DNA of 64,000 nt from Bacillus sp. ZZV12-4809 (GTDB lineage: Bacteria > Bacillota > Bacilli > Bacillales > Cytobacillaceae), in contig NZ_VCRN01000010.1 in assembly GCF_009849585.1 (NCBI RefSeq), forward strand, positions 62,001 through 126,000, given 5' to 3'. The position numbers were made by a program, and so were the translations under genes. Positions 8,177-17,967 of the stretch are shown piece by piece. How positions within the stretch are numbered: position 1 is the first letter of the stretch; every line of letters starts with the position of its first letter. The notes below the pieces were generated by a model. The model was not told where the DNA came from. It saw nothing but the letters and a program-made list of their open reading frames with translations, and made no database searches.

Positions 8177-9805
8177 GTGGAACTTAATGTTCAGCAAATG
8201 CTTTTTGAATTTTTTGGAGGGCTTGGTATTTTTCTTTATGGAATCAAGTTCATGGGTGATGGGCTCCAAAAATCAGCAGGGGATCGGCTGAGAGATTTAT
8301 TAGATCGTTTTACTACAAATCCAATCATGGGTGTTTTGGCCGGGATTCTTGTAACGATGCTAATTCAAAGCAGTTCAGCTACAACAGTTATTACTGTCGG
8401 ATTGGTGTCAGCAGGTTTCATGACGCTGCGCCAGGCAATCGGGGTAATCATGGGTGCTAATATAGGGACCACTGTTACAGCTTTCATCATTGGAATAGAT
8501 GTTGGTGAGTATGCTTTACCCATCATTGCACTAGGATCTATATTGCTATTCTTCTTCAAGAAACAGAAAATCCACAATGTCGGACAAATTGTTTTTGGCT
8601 TTGGTGCATTATTCTACGGACTGGAATTAATGAGTGGAGGAATGAAGCCTCTTCGCACTTTGGAATCTTTCCATGACTTGACCGTCAGTATGAGTTCAAA
8701 TCCAATTCTGGGTGTGGTTGTCGGAACTGTATTTACAGTTATTGTCCAAAGCTCTAGTGCAACAATCGGTATTCTTCAAGGATTGTTTTCTGAAGAGCTG
8801 ATCAATCTGGATGCTGCACTGCCGGTTTTATTTGGGGATAATATCGGTACAACCATTACAGCGGTTTTAGCAGCTATTGGGGCTTCTGTTGCTGCAAGAA
8901 GAGCTGCAGCTGTACACGTATTGTTTAACTTAATTGGTACAACCGTTTTCTTGGTTTTATTAAAACCTTTTACATTTATAGTTGAAACACTGCAGGGGAA
9001 AATGGATCTAAATCCTGAAATGACAATTGCCTTTGCACATGGAATTTTCAATACGTCGAATACACTTATTCAGCTTCCATTTGTAGCTGTATTGGCATGG
9101 ATCGTGACAAGGCTCATTCCGGGCGAAGATGCGGTGGCTGATTATAAAGCTAAGCATTTGGATCCTATGTTTATTGAACAGTCCCCATCGATTGCACTTG
9201 GACAAGCCAAGGAAGAAGTGCTCCGCATGGGAACATTTTCTGTACACGGACTGGAAGAAACGGTTCAGTATTTAAAAACAGGCAATCAAAAGCATTCCGA
9301 TACAGCATACCAGCTGGAAGATGCAATCAATAATCTAGATCGAAAAATTACTGATTATTTGATAAAACTATCTTCAAGTTCACTTTCGGCAAATGAATCA
9401 GCCGAGCATACTGTGCTGATGGATACGGTAAGAGATATTGAACGTATTGGTGATCATTTCGAAAATGTAATCGAACTGATTGATTATAAACAGGCAAATA
9501 AAGTGTCCATTACTGATTCAGCTATGGCTGATTTAGAGCAAATGTTCAAATTAACCATTTCTACTGTAAAAGAAGCGCTTCAGGCGCTGGACCATAATGA
9601 TAAAATTGCTGCAGAGCATGTAGTTAAAAAGGAAGAAGAAATTGACAAGATGGAAAGAAAGCTCCGCAAACAGCACATCCTTCGTTTGAATGAAGGTGTA
9701 TGCTCAGGCCAGGCCGGCATAGTGTATGTAGACATTGTCAGCAACCTGGAGCGTATAGGTGATCACGCAGTGAATATTGCTGAAGCTGTTTTAGGGGAAG
9801 AATAA
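8177..9805 (+). CDS. nptA: Na/Pi cotransporter family protein with PhoU-like C-terminal domain
   Basis: 542-residue protein with two Na/Pi-cotransporter repeats in the membrane part; each carries the hallmark QSSSAT (about residues 67-72 and 191-196). A cytoplasmic C-terminal helical domain from about 340 has the paired PhoU-like motifs DIERIGDHFENV and NLERIGDHAVNI. Family members (NptA/YjbB type) move phosphate with sodium. The GTG start has TAGGGGTT 9 bases upstream. It interrupts the yqgB-yqgC order known from B. subtilis and lies about 6 kb from the pst operon. Confidence 0.88.
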   Translation: MELNVQQMLFEFFGGLGIFLYGIKFMGDGLQKSAGDRLRDLLDRFTTNPIMGVLAGILVTMLIQSSSATTVITVGLVSAGFMTLRQAIGVIMGANIGTTVTAFIIGIDVGEYALPIIALGSILLFFFKKQKIHNVGQIVFGFGALFYGLELMSGGMKPLRTLESFHDLTVSMSSNPILGVVVGTVFTVIVQSSSATIGILQGLFSEELINLDAALPVLFGDNIGTTITAVLAAIGASVAARRAAAVHVLFNLIGTTVFLVLLKPFTFIVETLQGKMDLNPEMTIAFAHGIFNTSNTLIQLPFVAVLAWIVTRLIPGEDAVADYKAKHLDPMFIEQSPSIALGQAKEEVLRMGTFSVHGLEETVQYLKTGNQKHSDTAYQLEDAINNLDRKITDYLIKLSSSSLSANESAEHTVLMDTVRDIERIGDHFENVIELIDYKQANKVSITDSAMADLEQMFKLTISTVKEALQALDHNDKIAAEHVVKKEEEIDKMERKLRKQHILRLNEGVCSGQAGIVYVDIVSNLERIGDHAVNIAEAVLGEE

Positions 9806-9811
9806 GTGGTA

Positions 9812-9842
9812 AAATAAGCAAGGGGGATCCCTTGCTTATTTA
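9812..9842 (+). terminator. Terminator of the Na/Pi carrier gene
   Basis: Stem AATAAGCAAGGG/CCCTTGCTTATT with a 4-base loop, then a T-rich tract. Confidence 0.75.
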
Positions 9843-9865
9843 TTTATAAAAAAAGGGTGCTGATT

Positions 9866-10348
9866 ATGGAAATATTTTATTGGATACTGATTATTGTGTT
9901 GTTTATTGTCGCTTTTGCAGGCCTGGTTTTTCCGATTATTCCAAGTGTGCTGTTTTTGCTTGGAGGTTTTATTCTTTATGGAGTCCTATTTTCTTTTGAG
10001 CCATTTAACTGGCTATTTTGGACGATTCAGGGGCTATTTGTACTCCTTCTTTTCGGAGCGGATTACGTAGCAAATATGATTGGCGTGAAAAAATATGGAG
10101 GTTCAAAAGCTGGTGTATGGGGAAGTACAATTGGCCTTTTAGCTGGCCCATTTGTCATACCTGTGCTGGGAATACTTATCGGGCCATTTCTTGGAGCGGT
10201 TATTGCTGAACTCGCAGTTAACAGGACAAACTTTAATGATGCATTAAAAATTGGATTCGGGTCTGTAATCGGATTTGTCAGCAGCGCAGCAGCCAAAGCT
10301 GTAATCCAGGCAGTTATGATTATTTATTTTTTAGTTGTAGTTCTATAA
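9866..10348 (+). CDS. yqgC: DUF456 membrane protein YqgC
   Basis: 160-residue, highly hydrophobic, glycine-rich protein of the DUF456 family, the same length as B. subtilis YqgC, which also precedes sodA. Motifs include AGLVFPIIPS, GADYVANMIGVKKYGGSKAG and GPFLGAVIAEL. The ATG at 9866 follows AAAAAAGGGTG by 6 bases; the GTG at 9857 is part of that site. Function unknown; the GxxxG-rich repeats suggest packed membrane helices. Confidence 0.85.
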   Translation: MEIFYWILIIVLFIVAFAGLVFPIIPSVLFLLGGFILYGVLFSFEPFNWLFWTIQGLFVLLLFGADYVANMIGVKKYGGSKAGVWGSTIGLLAGPFVIPVLGILIGPFLGAVIAELAVNRTNFNDALKIGFGSVIGFVSSAAAKAVIQAVMIIYFLVVVL

Positions 10349-10547
10349 CTAAGCATACTGCTGCGGATTAAAAAATACTAATTTGGATAATGTATATATG
10401 GAGCAAAGCTTTTTGATTGAAACAAAAAACCAACTTTGGTAATCTTAAGCTAAAGACCTTAGAAACATTCTAAAATCAGAATTTTATAAATGATTGTAAA
10501 TGTTTCAGGGGGCTTACTAAAACAGATACATAGGGAGGAATTTTATT

Positions 10548-11156
10548 ATGGCATTTGAATTACCGCAATTACCTTACGCTTATGATGCATTGGAGCCAAA
10601 CATCGACAAGGAAACGATGAATATTCATCATACAAAGCATCACAATACTTATGTAACAAATCTTAACAATGCTTTAGAAGGAAACGAAGAGCTTCTTTCT
10701 AAAACTGTTGAAGAAGTAGTATCCAACCTGGATGCTGTTCCTGAAGCTGCCCGTACTGCTGTGCGCAACAACGGCGGCGGTCATGCAAACCATTCTCTTT
10801 TCTGGCAGATCATTTCTCCTAATGGCGGCGGAGAGCCAACAGGCGAATTAGCAGATGCCATCAGCAGCAAATTCGGAAGCTATGACAGCTTTAAAGAAGA
10901 GTTCGCGAAGGCGGCAACAACTCGCTTCGGTTCAGGCTGGGCGTGGCTAGTTGTAAACAATGGCGAACTTGAAGTAACAAGCACACCTAATCAGGATTCA
11001 CCATTAATGGAAGGCAAGACTCCAATCCTTGGCCTTGACGTTTGGGAGCATGCTTACTACTTAAAATACCAAAACCGCCGTCCTGAATACATCAATTCTT
11101 TCTGGAATGTTGTTAACTGGGATGAGGTTTCTAAGCGTTACAGCGCTGCAAAATAA
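10548..11156 (+). CDS. sodA: Superoxide dismutase, Mn type
   Basis: Cytoplasmic Fe/Mn superoxide dismutase of 202 residues. Metal ligands fit the motifs [10 protein letters not shown] (His near 27), NHSLFW (His near 82) and [11 protein letters not shown] (Asp and His near 164-168). The residues [10 protein letters not shown] and FGSGWAWLV follow the Mn-type pattern. The ATG has a TAGGGAGGA site. It stands alone between yqgC and a terminator, as in B. subtilis; the 200 bp upstream would hold its promoter. Confidence 0.97.
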   Translation: MAFELPQLPYAYDALEPNIDKETMNIHHTKHHNTYVTNLNNALEGNEELLSKTVEEVVSNLDAVPEAARTAVRNNGGGHANHSLFWQIISPNGGGEPTGELADAISSKFGSYDSFKEEFAKAATTRFGSGWAWLVVNNGELEVTSTPNQDSPLMEGKTPILGLDVWEHAYYLKYQNRRPEYINSFWNVVNWDEVSKRYSAAK

Positions 11157-11168
11157 GCTATCAAACAG

Positions 11169-11205
11169 CACGGCAGATTTTATATCTGCCGTGTTTTATT
11201 TTTTA
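11169..11205 (+). terminator. Terminator of sodA
   Basis: Perfect 10-bp stem CACGGCAGAT/ATCTGCCGTG, loop TTTAT, followed by TTTTATTTTTT. Confidence 0.9.
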
Positions 11206-11293
11206 AATAATGTATTGTGCTAATTTCTAAATCATTGCATAACCGCACTGGCTTTGTAGGAGACTACCCTTAGAAGCAAAGGGGAGTTTTTTT

Positions 11294-12511
11294 ATGAGCA
11301 GATTTAAAAAACTGATCGGTAATGTCGATTTAACGAAAGATTTAACATTGCTTTTATTTATTGGGGGGCTATATTCTTTAAGTGCTGCCCTCTCAAACAC
11401 ATTTGTAAATATCTATCTTTGGAAGCAGTCAGGTGAATTCAGTGATTTGGCTTTGTATAACCTGGCCATTGTTGTTCTGCAGCCTTTGACTTTTATTCTG
11501 GCGGGGAGATGGGCGAAGAAGATTGACAGGGTCATTGTACTGAGAATAGGTGTTATTTTTTTAGCCCTTTTTTATCTGACCGTTCTTTTTATTGGTACAA
11601 GCGCCTCGAAATATCTATTGCTTCTGGGAGCACTGCTGGGAGTAGGATACGGGTTTTACTGGCTTGCTTTCAATGTACTGACCTTCGAAATAACAGAGCC
11701 GGAGAATCGGGATTTCTTTAATGGCTTCCTTGGAATACTAACATCCGTTGGGGGTATGATTGGACCGATAGCAGCGGGTTTCATTATTTCAAGGATGGAA
11801 AAGTTCACCGGCTATTCAGTTATCTTCGGAATCTCCCTGACCCTTTTTTCAATAGCTGTCTTTTTAAGTTTTTTCCTTAAAAGGCGGCCTGCAGATGGAA
11901 GGTATTTTTTTACGAGAATCCTAGCAGAACGAAAAAACAATGTAAATTGGCGCATGATTACAAATGCCCACTTTTTTCAGGGGCTCAGAGAAGGAACCTT
12001 TATTTTTGTTGTTTCAGTGTATGTCTTCATTTCAACTGGCAGCGAACTGGCTCTTGGAACATACGGTTTGGTCAACTCAAGTATCTCTTTTTTAGGATAT
12101 TATCTTGTATCAAGACTTTTGAAAAAGGAGTACCGGAAAAGAGCCATACTTATCGGGGGATTGGTACTATATGCGGCCATATTCTTTATTGTATTTGATG
12201 TTACCTACCCAAAGCTGCTGATGTATGCAGCAGCAATTGCTATAGCGTATCCACTTCTGCTTGTCCCATATATCTCATTAACCTATGATGTCATTGGAAG
12301 GGGCTGGAAGGCTGCTGAGATGAGGATTGAGTATATTGTCGTCAGGGAAATCTTTTTAAATGCAGGGCGCATAGTATCGATTTTAGGTTTTTTAGCTGCG
12401 GTATCTTTTTTTCAGGAGGAAAAAAGCATACCAATCCTTCTTTTAATAATAGGGGCGGGACATTCGGTCATTTATTTATTCATAAGAAAAATTCAATTTC
12501 AGTCAGCGTAA
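11294..12511 (+). CDS. yqgE: MFS transporter YqgE
   Basis: 405-residue major facilitator protein with twelve predicted membrane segments. The loop 2-3 signature appears as AGRWAKKIDRVIVLRIG, and GYGFYWLAFNVLTFEIT lies in the following helices. The ATG has AAGGGGAG 7 bases upstream. It is flanked by sodA and pbpA as in B. subtilis yqgE. The substrate cannot be told from sequence. Confidence 0.88.
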   Translation: MSRFKKLIGNVDLTKDLTLLLFIGGLYSLSAALSNTFVNIYLWKQSGEFSDLALYNLAIVVLQPLTFILAGRWAKKIDRVIVLRIGVIFLALFYLTVLFIGTSASKYLLLLGALLGVGYGFYWLAFNVLTFEITEPENRDFFNGFLGILTSVGGMIGPIAAGFIISRMEKFTGYSVIFGISLTLFSIAVFLSFFLKRRPADGRYFFTRILAERKNNVNWRMITNAHFFQGLREGTFIFVVSVYVFISTGSELALGTYGLVNSSISFLGYYLVSRLLKKEYRKRAILIGGLVLYAAIFFIVFDVTYPKLLMYAAAIAIAYPLLLVPYISLTYDVIGRGWKAAEMRIEYIVVREIFLNAGRIVSILGFLAAVSFFQEEKSIPILLLIIGAGHSVIYLFIRKIQFQSA

Positions 12512-12538
12512 GAGAGAGGAAACCCTCTCTCTTTTTTT
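12511..12538 (+). terminator. Terminator of yqgE
   Basis: Stem AGAGAGAGG/CCTCTCTCT with a short A-rich loop, followed by T7, directly at the stop codon. Confidence 0.85.
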
Positions 12539-12640
12539 ACCAGTAAATTTATTTATGTAGAAAAAGGGTTCTTTATAGAATTAATTGTTTTTTTCTTTTA
12601 GAATGGGACTAAGAGAATTTTTTAAAGGAAGTGTGCGTAA

Positions 12641-14827
12641 TTGAATAGGAAGAAAAAGAAGACCCATGTTCCTTTCCGTCTGAATATGCTCTTCTTTGCT
12701 GTGTTTTTATTGTTTTCATTGCTGATCCTCCGGCTTGGGATGGTTCAGATTGTTTATGGCGATGATTATAAGCGTGAGATTGAAAGAACGGAAGATGTTA
12801 CAGTTAACAGTCCTGTGCCGAGAGGTAAAATGTTTGACCGGAATGGACAGGTGATTGTCGATAATACCCCGCAAAATGCCATCACCTTTACTAATAATGG
12901 GTACAAGCAGGATGAAATGCTTGAGGTGGCGGAGAGGCTGGCCAAGCTGATCGATAAAGATACCAAAAAGGTTCAGGAACGGGATAAAAAGGATTACTGG
13001 ATCATGAAGAATCCTGATAAGGCAGAAGCAAAGGTCACTAAAAAAGATAAAGACGAACTTGAAAAGAAGTATGAGGGTAAGGATAAGGAACTGGATAAGG
13101 CCATTTATCAGCTCACTTTGGACCGGATAACTAAAGAGGAATTAAGTGAACTGACAAAGGATGATCTTGAAGTCCTTGCTATCTACAGAGAATTTACAAG
13201 CGGATATGCTTTGACCCCTCAAATTGTTAAGAATAAAAAAGTAACACCTGAGGAATTTGCAGTTGTCAGCGAAAATCTGCAGATTTTACCGGGTGTAGAT
13301 ACAACAACCGACTGGGAAAGGTATTATGCCTTTGGAGATACTTTGAAATCGGTGCTTGGAAAAGTAACAAGCTCTGATGAAGGTCTTCCGGCCGAACAGA
13401 TTGAATACTATATGGCACGTGACTATAGCCGCAATGACCGTGTAGGCAAGAGTTATATCGAGATGCAATACGAAGAAGTCCTTCACGGCCAAAAGGCAAA
13501 AGTAAAAAACGTTACAGATAAAGCCGGGAATGTTCTTGAAACTGTACCCATCACAGACGGTCAAAGAGGCAAGGACCTTGTGCTGAGCATAGATATGGAT
13601 CTTCAAAAGGAAGTTGAGAAAATCATTGAAGAGGAATTGCGTAAAGCGAAGGCATCAGCAGGAACAGCTTTACTGGACAGGGCCTATGTAGTACTGATGG
13701 ACCCGCATACGGGAGAAGTTCTTTCAATGGCCGGCAAAAAGATTGTGAAGGATAAAGAGACAGGCCAGTCTCAAATGCAGGACGATGCACTGGGCAACAT
13801 CACAACTACTTATAATGTCGGTTCAGCTGTGAAGGGTGCTACAATACTTACCGGTTATAAAACGGGGGCTATTAATCCCGGAACCGTTTTGTATGATCGT
13901 CCTTTAAAAATTAAAGGAACACCTGTGAAAAAATCATGGAGAAATTTTGGCTCTTTAAATGATATTAATGCACTAAAGTTTTCCTCAAACGTTTATATGT
14001 TCGAAACGGTCATCAGGATAGGCGGGGGGAGATATGAGTTTGAGAAGCCATTATGGATAGATGAAAAAGCTTTTAGTACTGTAAGGGAATCGTTCGCTCA
14101 ATTCGGTCTTGGCGTTCGGACAGGGATTGATTTGCCAAATGAGCAAACAGGCTTTAAAGGAATGAGTGTTTTGCCTGGTTTCATGCTTGACCTTTCGATT
14201 GGACAGTACGATACTTATTCCAACATGCAGCTTGCACAATATGTTTCTGTCATTGCCAATGGCGGAAATAGGATGGAGCCTCACATCGTAAAGGAAATCC
14301 GTGAGCCATTAATGGAAAACAATGAACTTGGCCCTATTGTTCAGGAGATGGAGCCAAAGGTTCTTAATAGGGTCGAACTGGAAGAAGGCTGGATGGACCG
14401 TGTGCAGGAAGGTTTCCGCAGAGTAATGCAGGAAAGCGGCGGTACAGGTTATTCCAATTTTGGGGGCAAAGAGTATAAACCAGCTGGTAAAACAGGTACA
14501 GCTGAGGCCTTTTACGATGGACCTGAGCGCAGCAAATTTGGAAAAGAGCCTCCTGAAGTCATGAATCTTAGCCTTGTTGGCTATGCACCATCAAATAATC
14601 CCGAGATTGCCATGGCTGTTTTAGTACCTTGGGCCTACCAGGGAAGCGTAGATCATGGAGCAAATAAAAAAATCGGTGAACGTGTTCTGGATGCCTACTT
14701 TGAGCTTAAAAAGGAGCGTCAAAAGAAAGGCGAGAACAGCAAGGATTCTGTTCAAAAAGTAAATAATATTGATGAAGTAATCGAAGGGCAGGAAGATGCC
14801 CGCAGAGAAAATGAAGAGAATGAATAA
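12641..14827 (+). CDS. pbpA: Class B penicillin-binding protein PBP2-type transpeptidase (PbpA)
   Basis: 728-residue peptidoglycan transpeptidase. A cytoplasmic basic start and one membrane anchor (about residues 14-35) precede a dimerisation/pedestal domain with PVPRGKMFDRNG and the penicillin-binding domain. Active-site motifs are S395-A-V-K398, S448-S-N450 and K617-T-G. The tail of about 60 residues is highly charged. The TTG start has AAAGGAAGTG upstream. The B. subtilis homologue (YqgF, PBP2A) acts in lateral-wall elongation with the Rod complex; that role is inferred. It precedes the pst operon but is closed by its own terminator. Confidence 0.95.
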   Translation: MNRKKKKTHVPFRLNMLFFAVFLLFSLLILRLGMVQIVYGDDYKREIERTEDVTVNSPVPRGKMFDRNGQVIVDNTPQNAITFTNNGYKQDEMLEVAERLAKLIDKDTKKVQERDKKDYWIMKNPDKAEAKVTKKDKDELEKKYEGKDKELDKAIYQLTLDRITKEELSELTKDDLEVLAIYREFTSGYALTPQIVKNKKVTPEEFAVVSENLQILPGVDTTTDWERYYAFGDTLKSVLGKVTSSDEGLPAEQIEYYMARDYSRNDRVGKSYIEMQYEEVLHGQKAKVKNVTDKAGNVLETVPITDGQRGKDLVLSIDMDLQKEVEKIIEEELRKAKASAGTALLDRAYVVLMDPHTGEVLSMAGKKIVKDKETGQSQMQDDALGNITTTYNVGSAVKGATILTGYKTGAINPGTVLYDRPLKIKGTPVKKSWRNFGSLNDINALKFSSNVYMFETVIRIGGGRYEFEKPLWIDEKAFSTVRESFAQFGLGVRTGIDLPNEQTGFKGMSVLPGFMLDLSIGQYDTYSNMQLAQYVSVIANGGNRMEPHIVKEIREPLMENNELGPIVQEMEPKVLNRVELEEGWMDRVQEGFRRVMQESGGTGYSNFGGKEYKPAGKTGTAEAFYDGPERSKFGKEPPEVMNLSLVGYAPSNNPEIAMAVLVPWAYQGSVDHGANKKIGERVLDAYFELKKERQKKGENSKDSVQKVNNIDEVIEGQEDARRENEENE

Positions 14828-14836
14828 GCAAGATGG

Positions 14837-14866
14837 ACTGTCTCCCGAATAGGGAGACAGTTTTTT
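14837..14866 (+). terminator. Terminator of pbpA
   Basis: Perfect 10-bp stem ACTGTCTCCC/GGGAGACAGT, 5-base loop, T6. Confidence 0.9.
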
Positions 14867-14913
14867 GTGTTATTGAAAATTGGGAAGAGAGTTACTTCAA
14901 AGTTATACGCCAC

Positions 14914-14960
14914 TTCGACATATTTACACAAGAATTGCCCACATTTACAAAAGCTTTACA
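14914..14960 (+). promoter_or_regulatory. PhoP-box array upstream of pstS
   Basis: TTTACA occurs at 14923-14928, 14944-14949 and 14955-14960, and a degenerate ATTGCC at 14934-14939 fills the gap, giving four hexamers about 11 bp apart. This is the arrangement of PhoP-P sites (TT[ACT]ACA direct repeats) at Pho-activated Bacillus promoters such as pst. The array lies about 85-120 bp before pstS. The downstream -10 was not clearly identified. Confidence 0.7.
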
Positions 14961-15043
14961 TTCGGTTAAAACCGGGTTAACAGTCAACCCTTATTCTAAA
15001 CACGTAGGACAAAACAACCAATTTTCTTAGGGGGAATTCAGGA

Positions 15044-16003
15044 ATGAAACGTCTTAAAAAAATGAGCCTTTTATTAACGCTTGGAGCTGTAATGGCTTTT
15101 ACAGCTGCTTGCAGTGGAGATGAGGGCACCAGTGCGAATGGAGATAACAGTGAAGAGCTGGAGGGCAGTGTAGTTATAGACGGTTCTGGGACAGTTTATC
15201 CATTTATGGCTCGCATGGCTGAAAACTATATGGGAGAACAGGAAAATGTCTCTGTAGAAGTCAGCCGCTCAGGAACTTCAGCAGGCTTTAAGAAGTTTCT
15301 TGCAGAAGACGGAACAGATTTTAACGACGCTTCCCGCCAAATTAAAGATGAAGAGAAAGCTTCCGCTGAGGAGCTTGGCATTGATGTACAGGAAATGAAG
15401 GTTGCTTTGGATGGAATTACGATCGTAATCAATAAAGAAAATGATTGGGCAACTGAACTTACCCAGCAGGAAGTTATCGACATATTCCTTGCAAGCGCAG
15501 GAAAGAAAAAATGGTCAGATGTCCGCCCTGACTTCCCGGACGATGAAATTAAAACGTATGGCCCAAATGAAAACCATGGAACGTATGAATTTATGTTTGA
15601 AAATATTCTTGAAGAGCAGGATCTTCCTGAAAATATCAACTTACAGCAGGACTACTCAACGTTAGTGGATCTTGTATCAAAAGATAAAAATGCCATCGGC
15701 TTCTTTGGTTATGGATACTATGATAGTAATAAAGATAAATTGGCAGCAGTAAAGATAGACTTTGGAAATGGGCCTGTTGAGCCATCATTGGACACAATCA
15801 AGGAAGACGGAGAGTATGCTCCATTCACTCGACCTGTGTTCACATATCTGAATACGAATATGGCGAAAGATAAGCCGCAAGTACTTGACTATGCTATTTA
15901 TACAATGGAGAATGCGCAGGATGTTGCCGCTGAAACTGGATTTGCGCCATTATCAGATAAAGATGTCCAAGCTTCACTTGATGCTTTGAACGAATTGAAA
16001 TAA
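15044..16003 (+). CDS. pstS: Phosphate ABC transporter substrate-binding lipoprotein
   Basis: Extracytoplasmic phosphate-binding protein, 319 residues. A type II signal peptide ends in the lipobox TAAC with Cys at residue 23. Phosphate-binding motifs GSGTVYPF, SRSGTSAGFKKF and GPNENHGTYEF are present. The ATG has TTAGGGGGAATT upstream. First gene of pstS-pstC-pstA-pstB-phoU, behind PhoP boxes; a hairpin after it probably lets it be made in excess of the membrane genes. Confidence 0.96.
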   Translation: MKRLKKMSLLLTLGAVMAFTAACSGDEGTSANGDNSEELEGSVVIDGSGTVYPFMARMAENYMGEQENVSVEVSRSGTSAGFKKFLAEDGTDFNDASRQIKDEEKASAEELGIDVQEMKVALDGITIVINKENDWATELTQQEVIDIFLASAGKKKWSDVRPDFPDDEIKTYGPNENHGTYEFMFENILEEQDLPENINLQQDYSTLVDLVSKDKNAIGFFGYGYYDSNKDKLAAVKIDFGNGPVEPSLDTIKEDGEYAPFTRPVFTYLNTNMAKDKPQVLDYAIYTMENAQDVAAETGFAPLSDKDVQASLDALNELK

Positions 16004-16020
16004 GAAGAAGTACCGTCATA

Positions 16021-16051
16021 AGAGGATGAGAAGTTTGCTTTCTCATCTTCT
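16021..16051 (+). promoter_or_regulatory. Intercistronic hairpin between pstS and pstC
   Basis: 12-bp imperfect stem AGAGGATGAGAA/TTCTCATCTTCT with a 7-base loop and no T-run. It sits in the 105-bp gap after pstS. Likely a 3'-stabiliser or leaky attenuator that sets pstS mRNA above the rest of the operon; this is inference. Confidence 0.6.
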
Positions 16052-16108
16052 TGTGATGGGCTTGTAAAGAGTGCTTCTTTGGATGAGAAGGCTGAAAGGG
16101 GTTTTGAC

Positions 16109-17065
16109 GTGGCTAAAAGTGCTGTTCACTATGACAAAAAAAAGCTGAATGTGCGAGAAATCATTCAACAAAAGAAAAGATCTCGAAGTGTCAATAATTA
16201 CACAGAAATATTAATACCGAAAATATTATTCGGCATTGCAGCAATTTCAGTTTTCACTACTATTGGAATTGTCCTTACCTTAATCACGGAAACAATCGCC
16301 TTTTTTAAAGACGTTCCTTTTATAGATTTCTTTACAGGTACTCAATTAAAGCCTTTGGGTGAAAATGCCGTCTTTGGTGTTCTTCCCTTACTGACGGGAA
16401 CCATTATTTCCACTTTAATAGCCATGCTGGTTGCGATTCCGGTGGGTCTGATGACAGCCATATTTTTAAGTGAATATGCATCAGAAAAAACAAGAAAGGC
16501 GTTAAAGCCCCTACTTGAAATCCTGGCGGGTATTCCTACCATTGTTTATGGATTTTTTGCTTTTACGTTTGTAACACCTTTACTAAAATCTTTTATTCCT
16601 GGCCTTGAACCTACAAATATATTGAGTCCCGGGATTGTAATGGGAATTATGATCATTCCGATGGTAGCCTCTCTTTCCGAGGATGCCATGAGCTCTGTGC
16701 CAAATGCCATGAGGGAAGGAGCCCTTGCGTTAGGTGCCACTAAGCTGGAAGTAACCTGGAAAGTGGTTGTTCCAGCAGCTATTTCTGGCATCATTGCTTC
16801 ATTCGTGCTCGGAATATCAAGAGCAATTGGGGAGACGATGATCGTAACTATAGCAAGTGGAAGTTCGAAGAATTTCACCTTTGACGTAACGCAGTCCATG
16901 CAGACTATGACGGCTTACATTGTGGAAGTAACAGGCGGGGAAGCAGCCGCAGGAACAACATTATATTACAGCCTTTACGCAGTTGCTATGACATTATTTG
17001 TTTTTACGCTGGTTATGAACCTGCTCGCTCAGTATATCTCTCGAAGGTTCAGGGAGGAGTATTAA
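16109..17065 (+). CDS. pstC: Phosphate ABC transporter permease PstC
   Basis: Inner-membrane permease, 318 residues, six membrane segments plus a soluble N-terminus, with the EAA-type motif EGALALGATKLEVTWKVVVP near residue 210 and ISRAIGETMIV. The GTG at 16109 is chosen because AAAGGGGTT lies 6 bases upstream; the frame opens at TTG 16079 without a site. It ends directly before the pstA ATG. Pairs with PstA as the phosphate channel. Confidence 0.94.
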   Translation: MAKSAVHYDKKKLNVREIIQQKKRSRSVNNYTEILIPKILFGIAAISVFTTIGIVLTLITETIAFFKDVPFIDFFTGTQLKPLGENAVFGVLPLLTGTIISTLIAMLVAIPVGLMTAIFLSEYASEKTRKALKPLLEILAGIPTIVYGFFAFTFVTPLLKSFIPGLEPTNILSPGIVMGIMIIPMVASLSEDAMSSVPNAMREGALALGATKLEVTWKVVVPAAISGIIASFVLGISRAIGETMIVTIASGSSKNFTFDVTQSMQTMTAYIVEVTGGEAAAGTTLYYSLYAVAMTLFVFTLVMNLLAQYISRRFREEY

Positions 17066-17950
17066 ATGAAATATGTAGATTCGGATCAAGTGCAAAAAAA
17101 GATGGGCAGCCGCCTGCTTGCAAATAATCTGGCAAAAACACTCTTCTTTTTAGCAACTTTATTTGGCCTGGCTGTGTTAATTGTATTAATCTATCGAGTC
17201 CTCGCTGATGGATTAAGCTGGATCAACATGGATTTTCTTATGAATCGCTTATCAACGGATCCTGAAAGGGCTGGAATCTGGGGAGCCATAACAGGAACAT
17301 TTTGGCTGATGCTTGTTGTTGCTCCTGTCACGATGATTCTTGGAGTAGGCACAGCCATTTATCTTGAAGAGTATGCCGGAAAGGGGCGTATTTCATCATT
17401 TATTAAAACGAACATCTCCAACCTGGCAGGCGTCCCGTCAGTTGTTTTTGGGATTCTTGGTTTAACTGTTTTTGCAAGAACATTGGATTTGGGTTCTGTA
17501 GTTCTTGCTGGCGGTCTGACAATGTCGCTGCTGGTTCTTCCGGTAGTTGTAGTTGCCAGCCAGGAAGCCATTCGGGCAGTACCGCAATTCTTAAGAGAAG
17601 CTTCATACGGAATGGGTGCGACTAAATGGCAGACCATTAAAAATGTGGTTCTTCCCGCAGCTCTTCCGGGAATTCTTACTGGGGTCATTCTTGCCCTGTC
17701 CAGGGCAATCGGGGAAACAGCGCCATTGGTTGTAATCGGCATACCGGCATTGTTAATTCCCGTTCCTGATGGAGTCTTTGATAAATTTACGATTTTGCCG
17801 GTCCAGATTTATTATTGGACAGTTGACTCTGCTCTTGTTGCGGAATATGCCAACCTGGCAGCCGCGACCATTGTCATATTATTAATGGTTTTGTTTGTGA
17901 TGAATTCAATCGCAATAATGATCCGAAATAAATTCCAAAAAAGATACTAA
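17066..17950 (+). CDS. pstA: Phosphate ABC transporter permease PstA
   Basis: 294-residue permease with six membrane segments. The coupling motif is REASYGMGATKWQTIKNVVLP, followed by LSRAIGETAPLV. The ATG follows the pstC stop with no gap, and the GGGAGGAG site lies within the end of pstC, so translation is coupled. Heterodimer partner of PstC. Confidence 0.95.
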   Translation: MKYVDSDQVQKKMGSRLLANNLAKTLFFLATLFGLAVLIVLIYRVLADGLSWINMDFLMNRLSTDPERAGIWGAITGTFWLMLVVAPVTMILGVGTAIYLEEYAGKGRISSFIKTNISNLAGVPSVVFGILGLTVFARTLDLGSVVLAGGLTMSLLVLPVVVVASQEAIRAVPQFLREASYGMGATKWQTIKNVVLPAALPGILTGVILALSRAIGETAPLVVIGIPALLIPVPDGVFDKFTILPVQIYYWTVDSALVAEYANLAAATIVILLMVLFVMNSIAIMIRNKFQKRY

Positions 17951-17967
17951 GCTGGAGGTTTTAAATA

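Noticed and set aside
14833..15030. 65-codon ORF between pbpA and pstS
   Set aside because: It covers the pbpA terminator and PhoP boxes and lacks a ribosome site.
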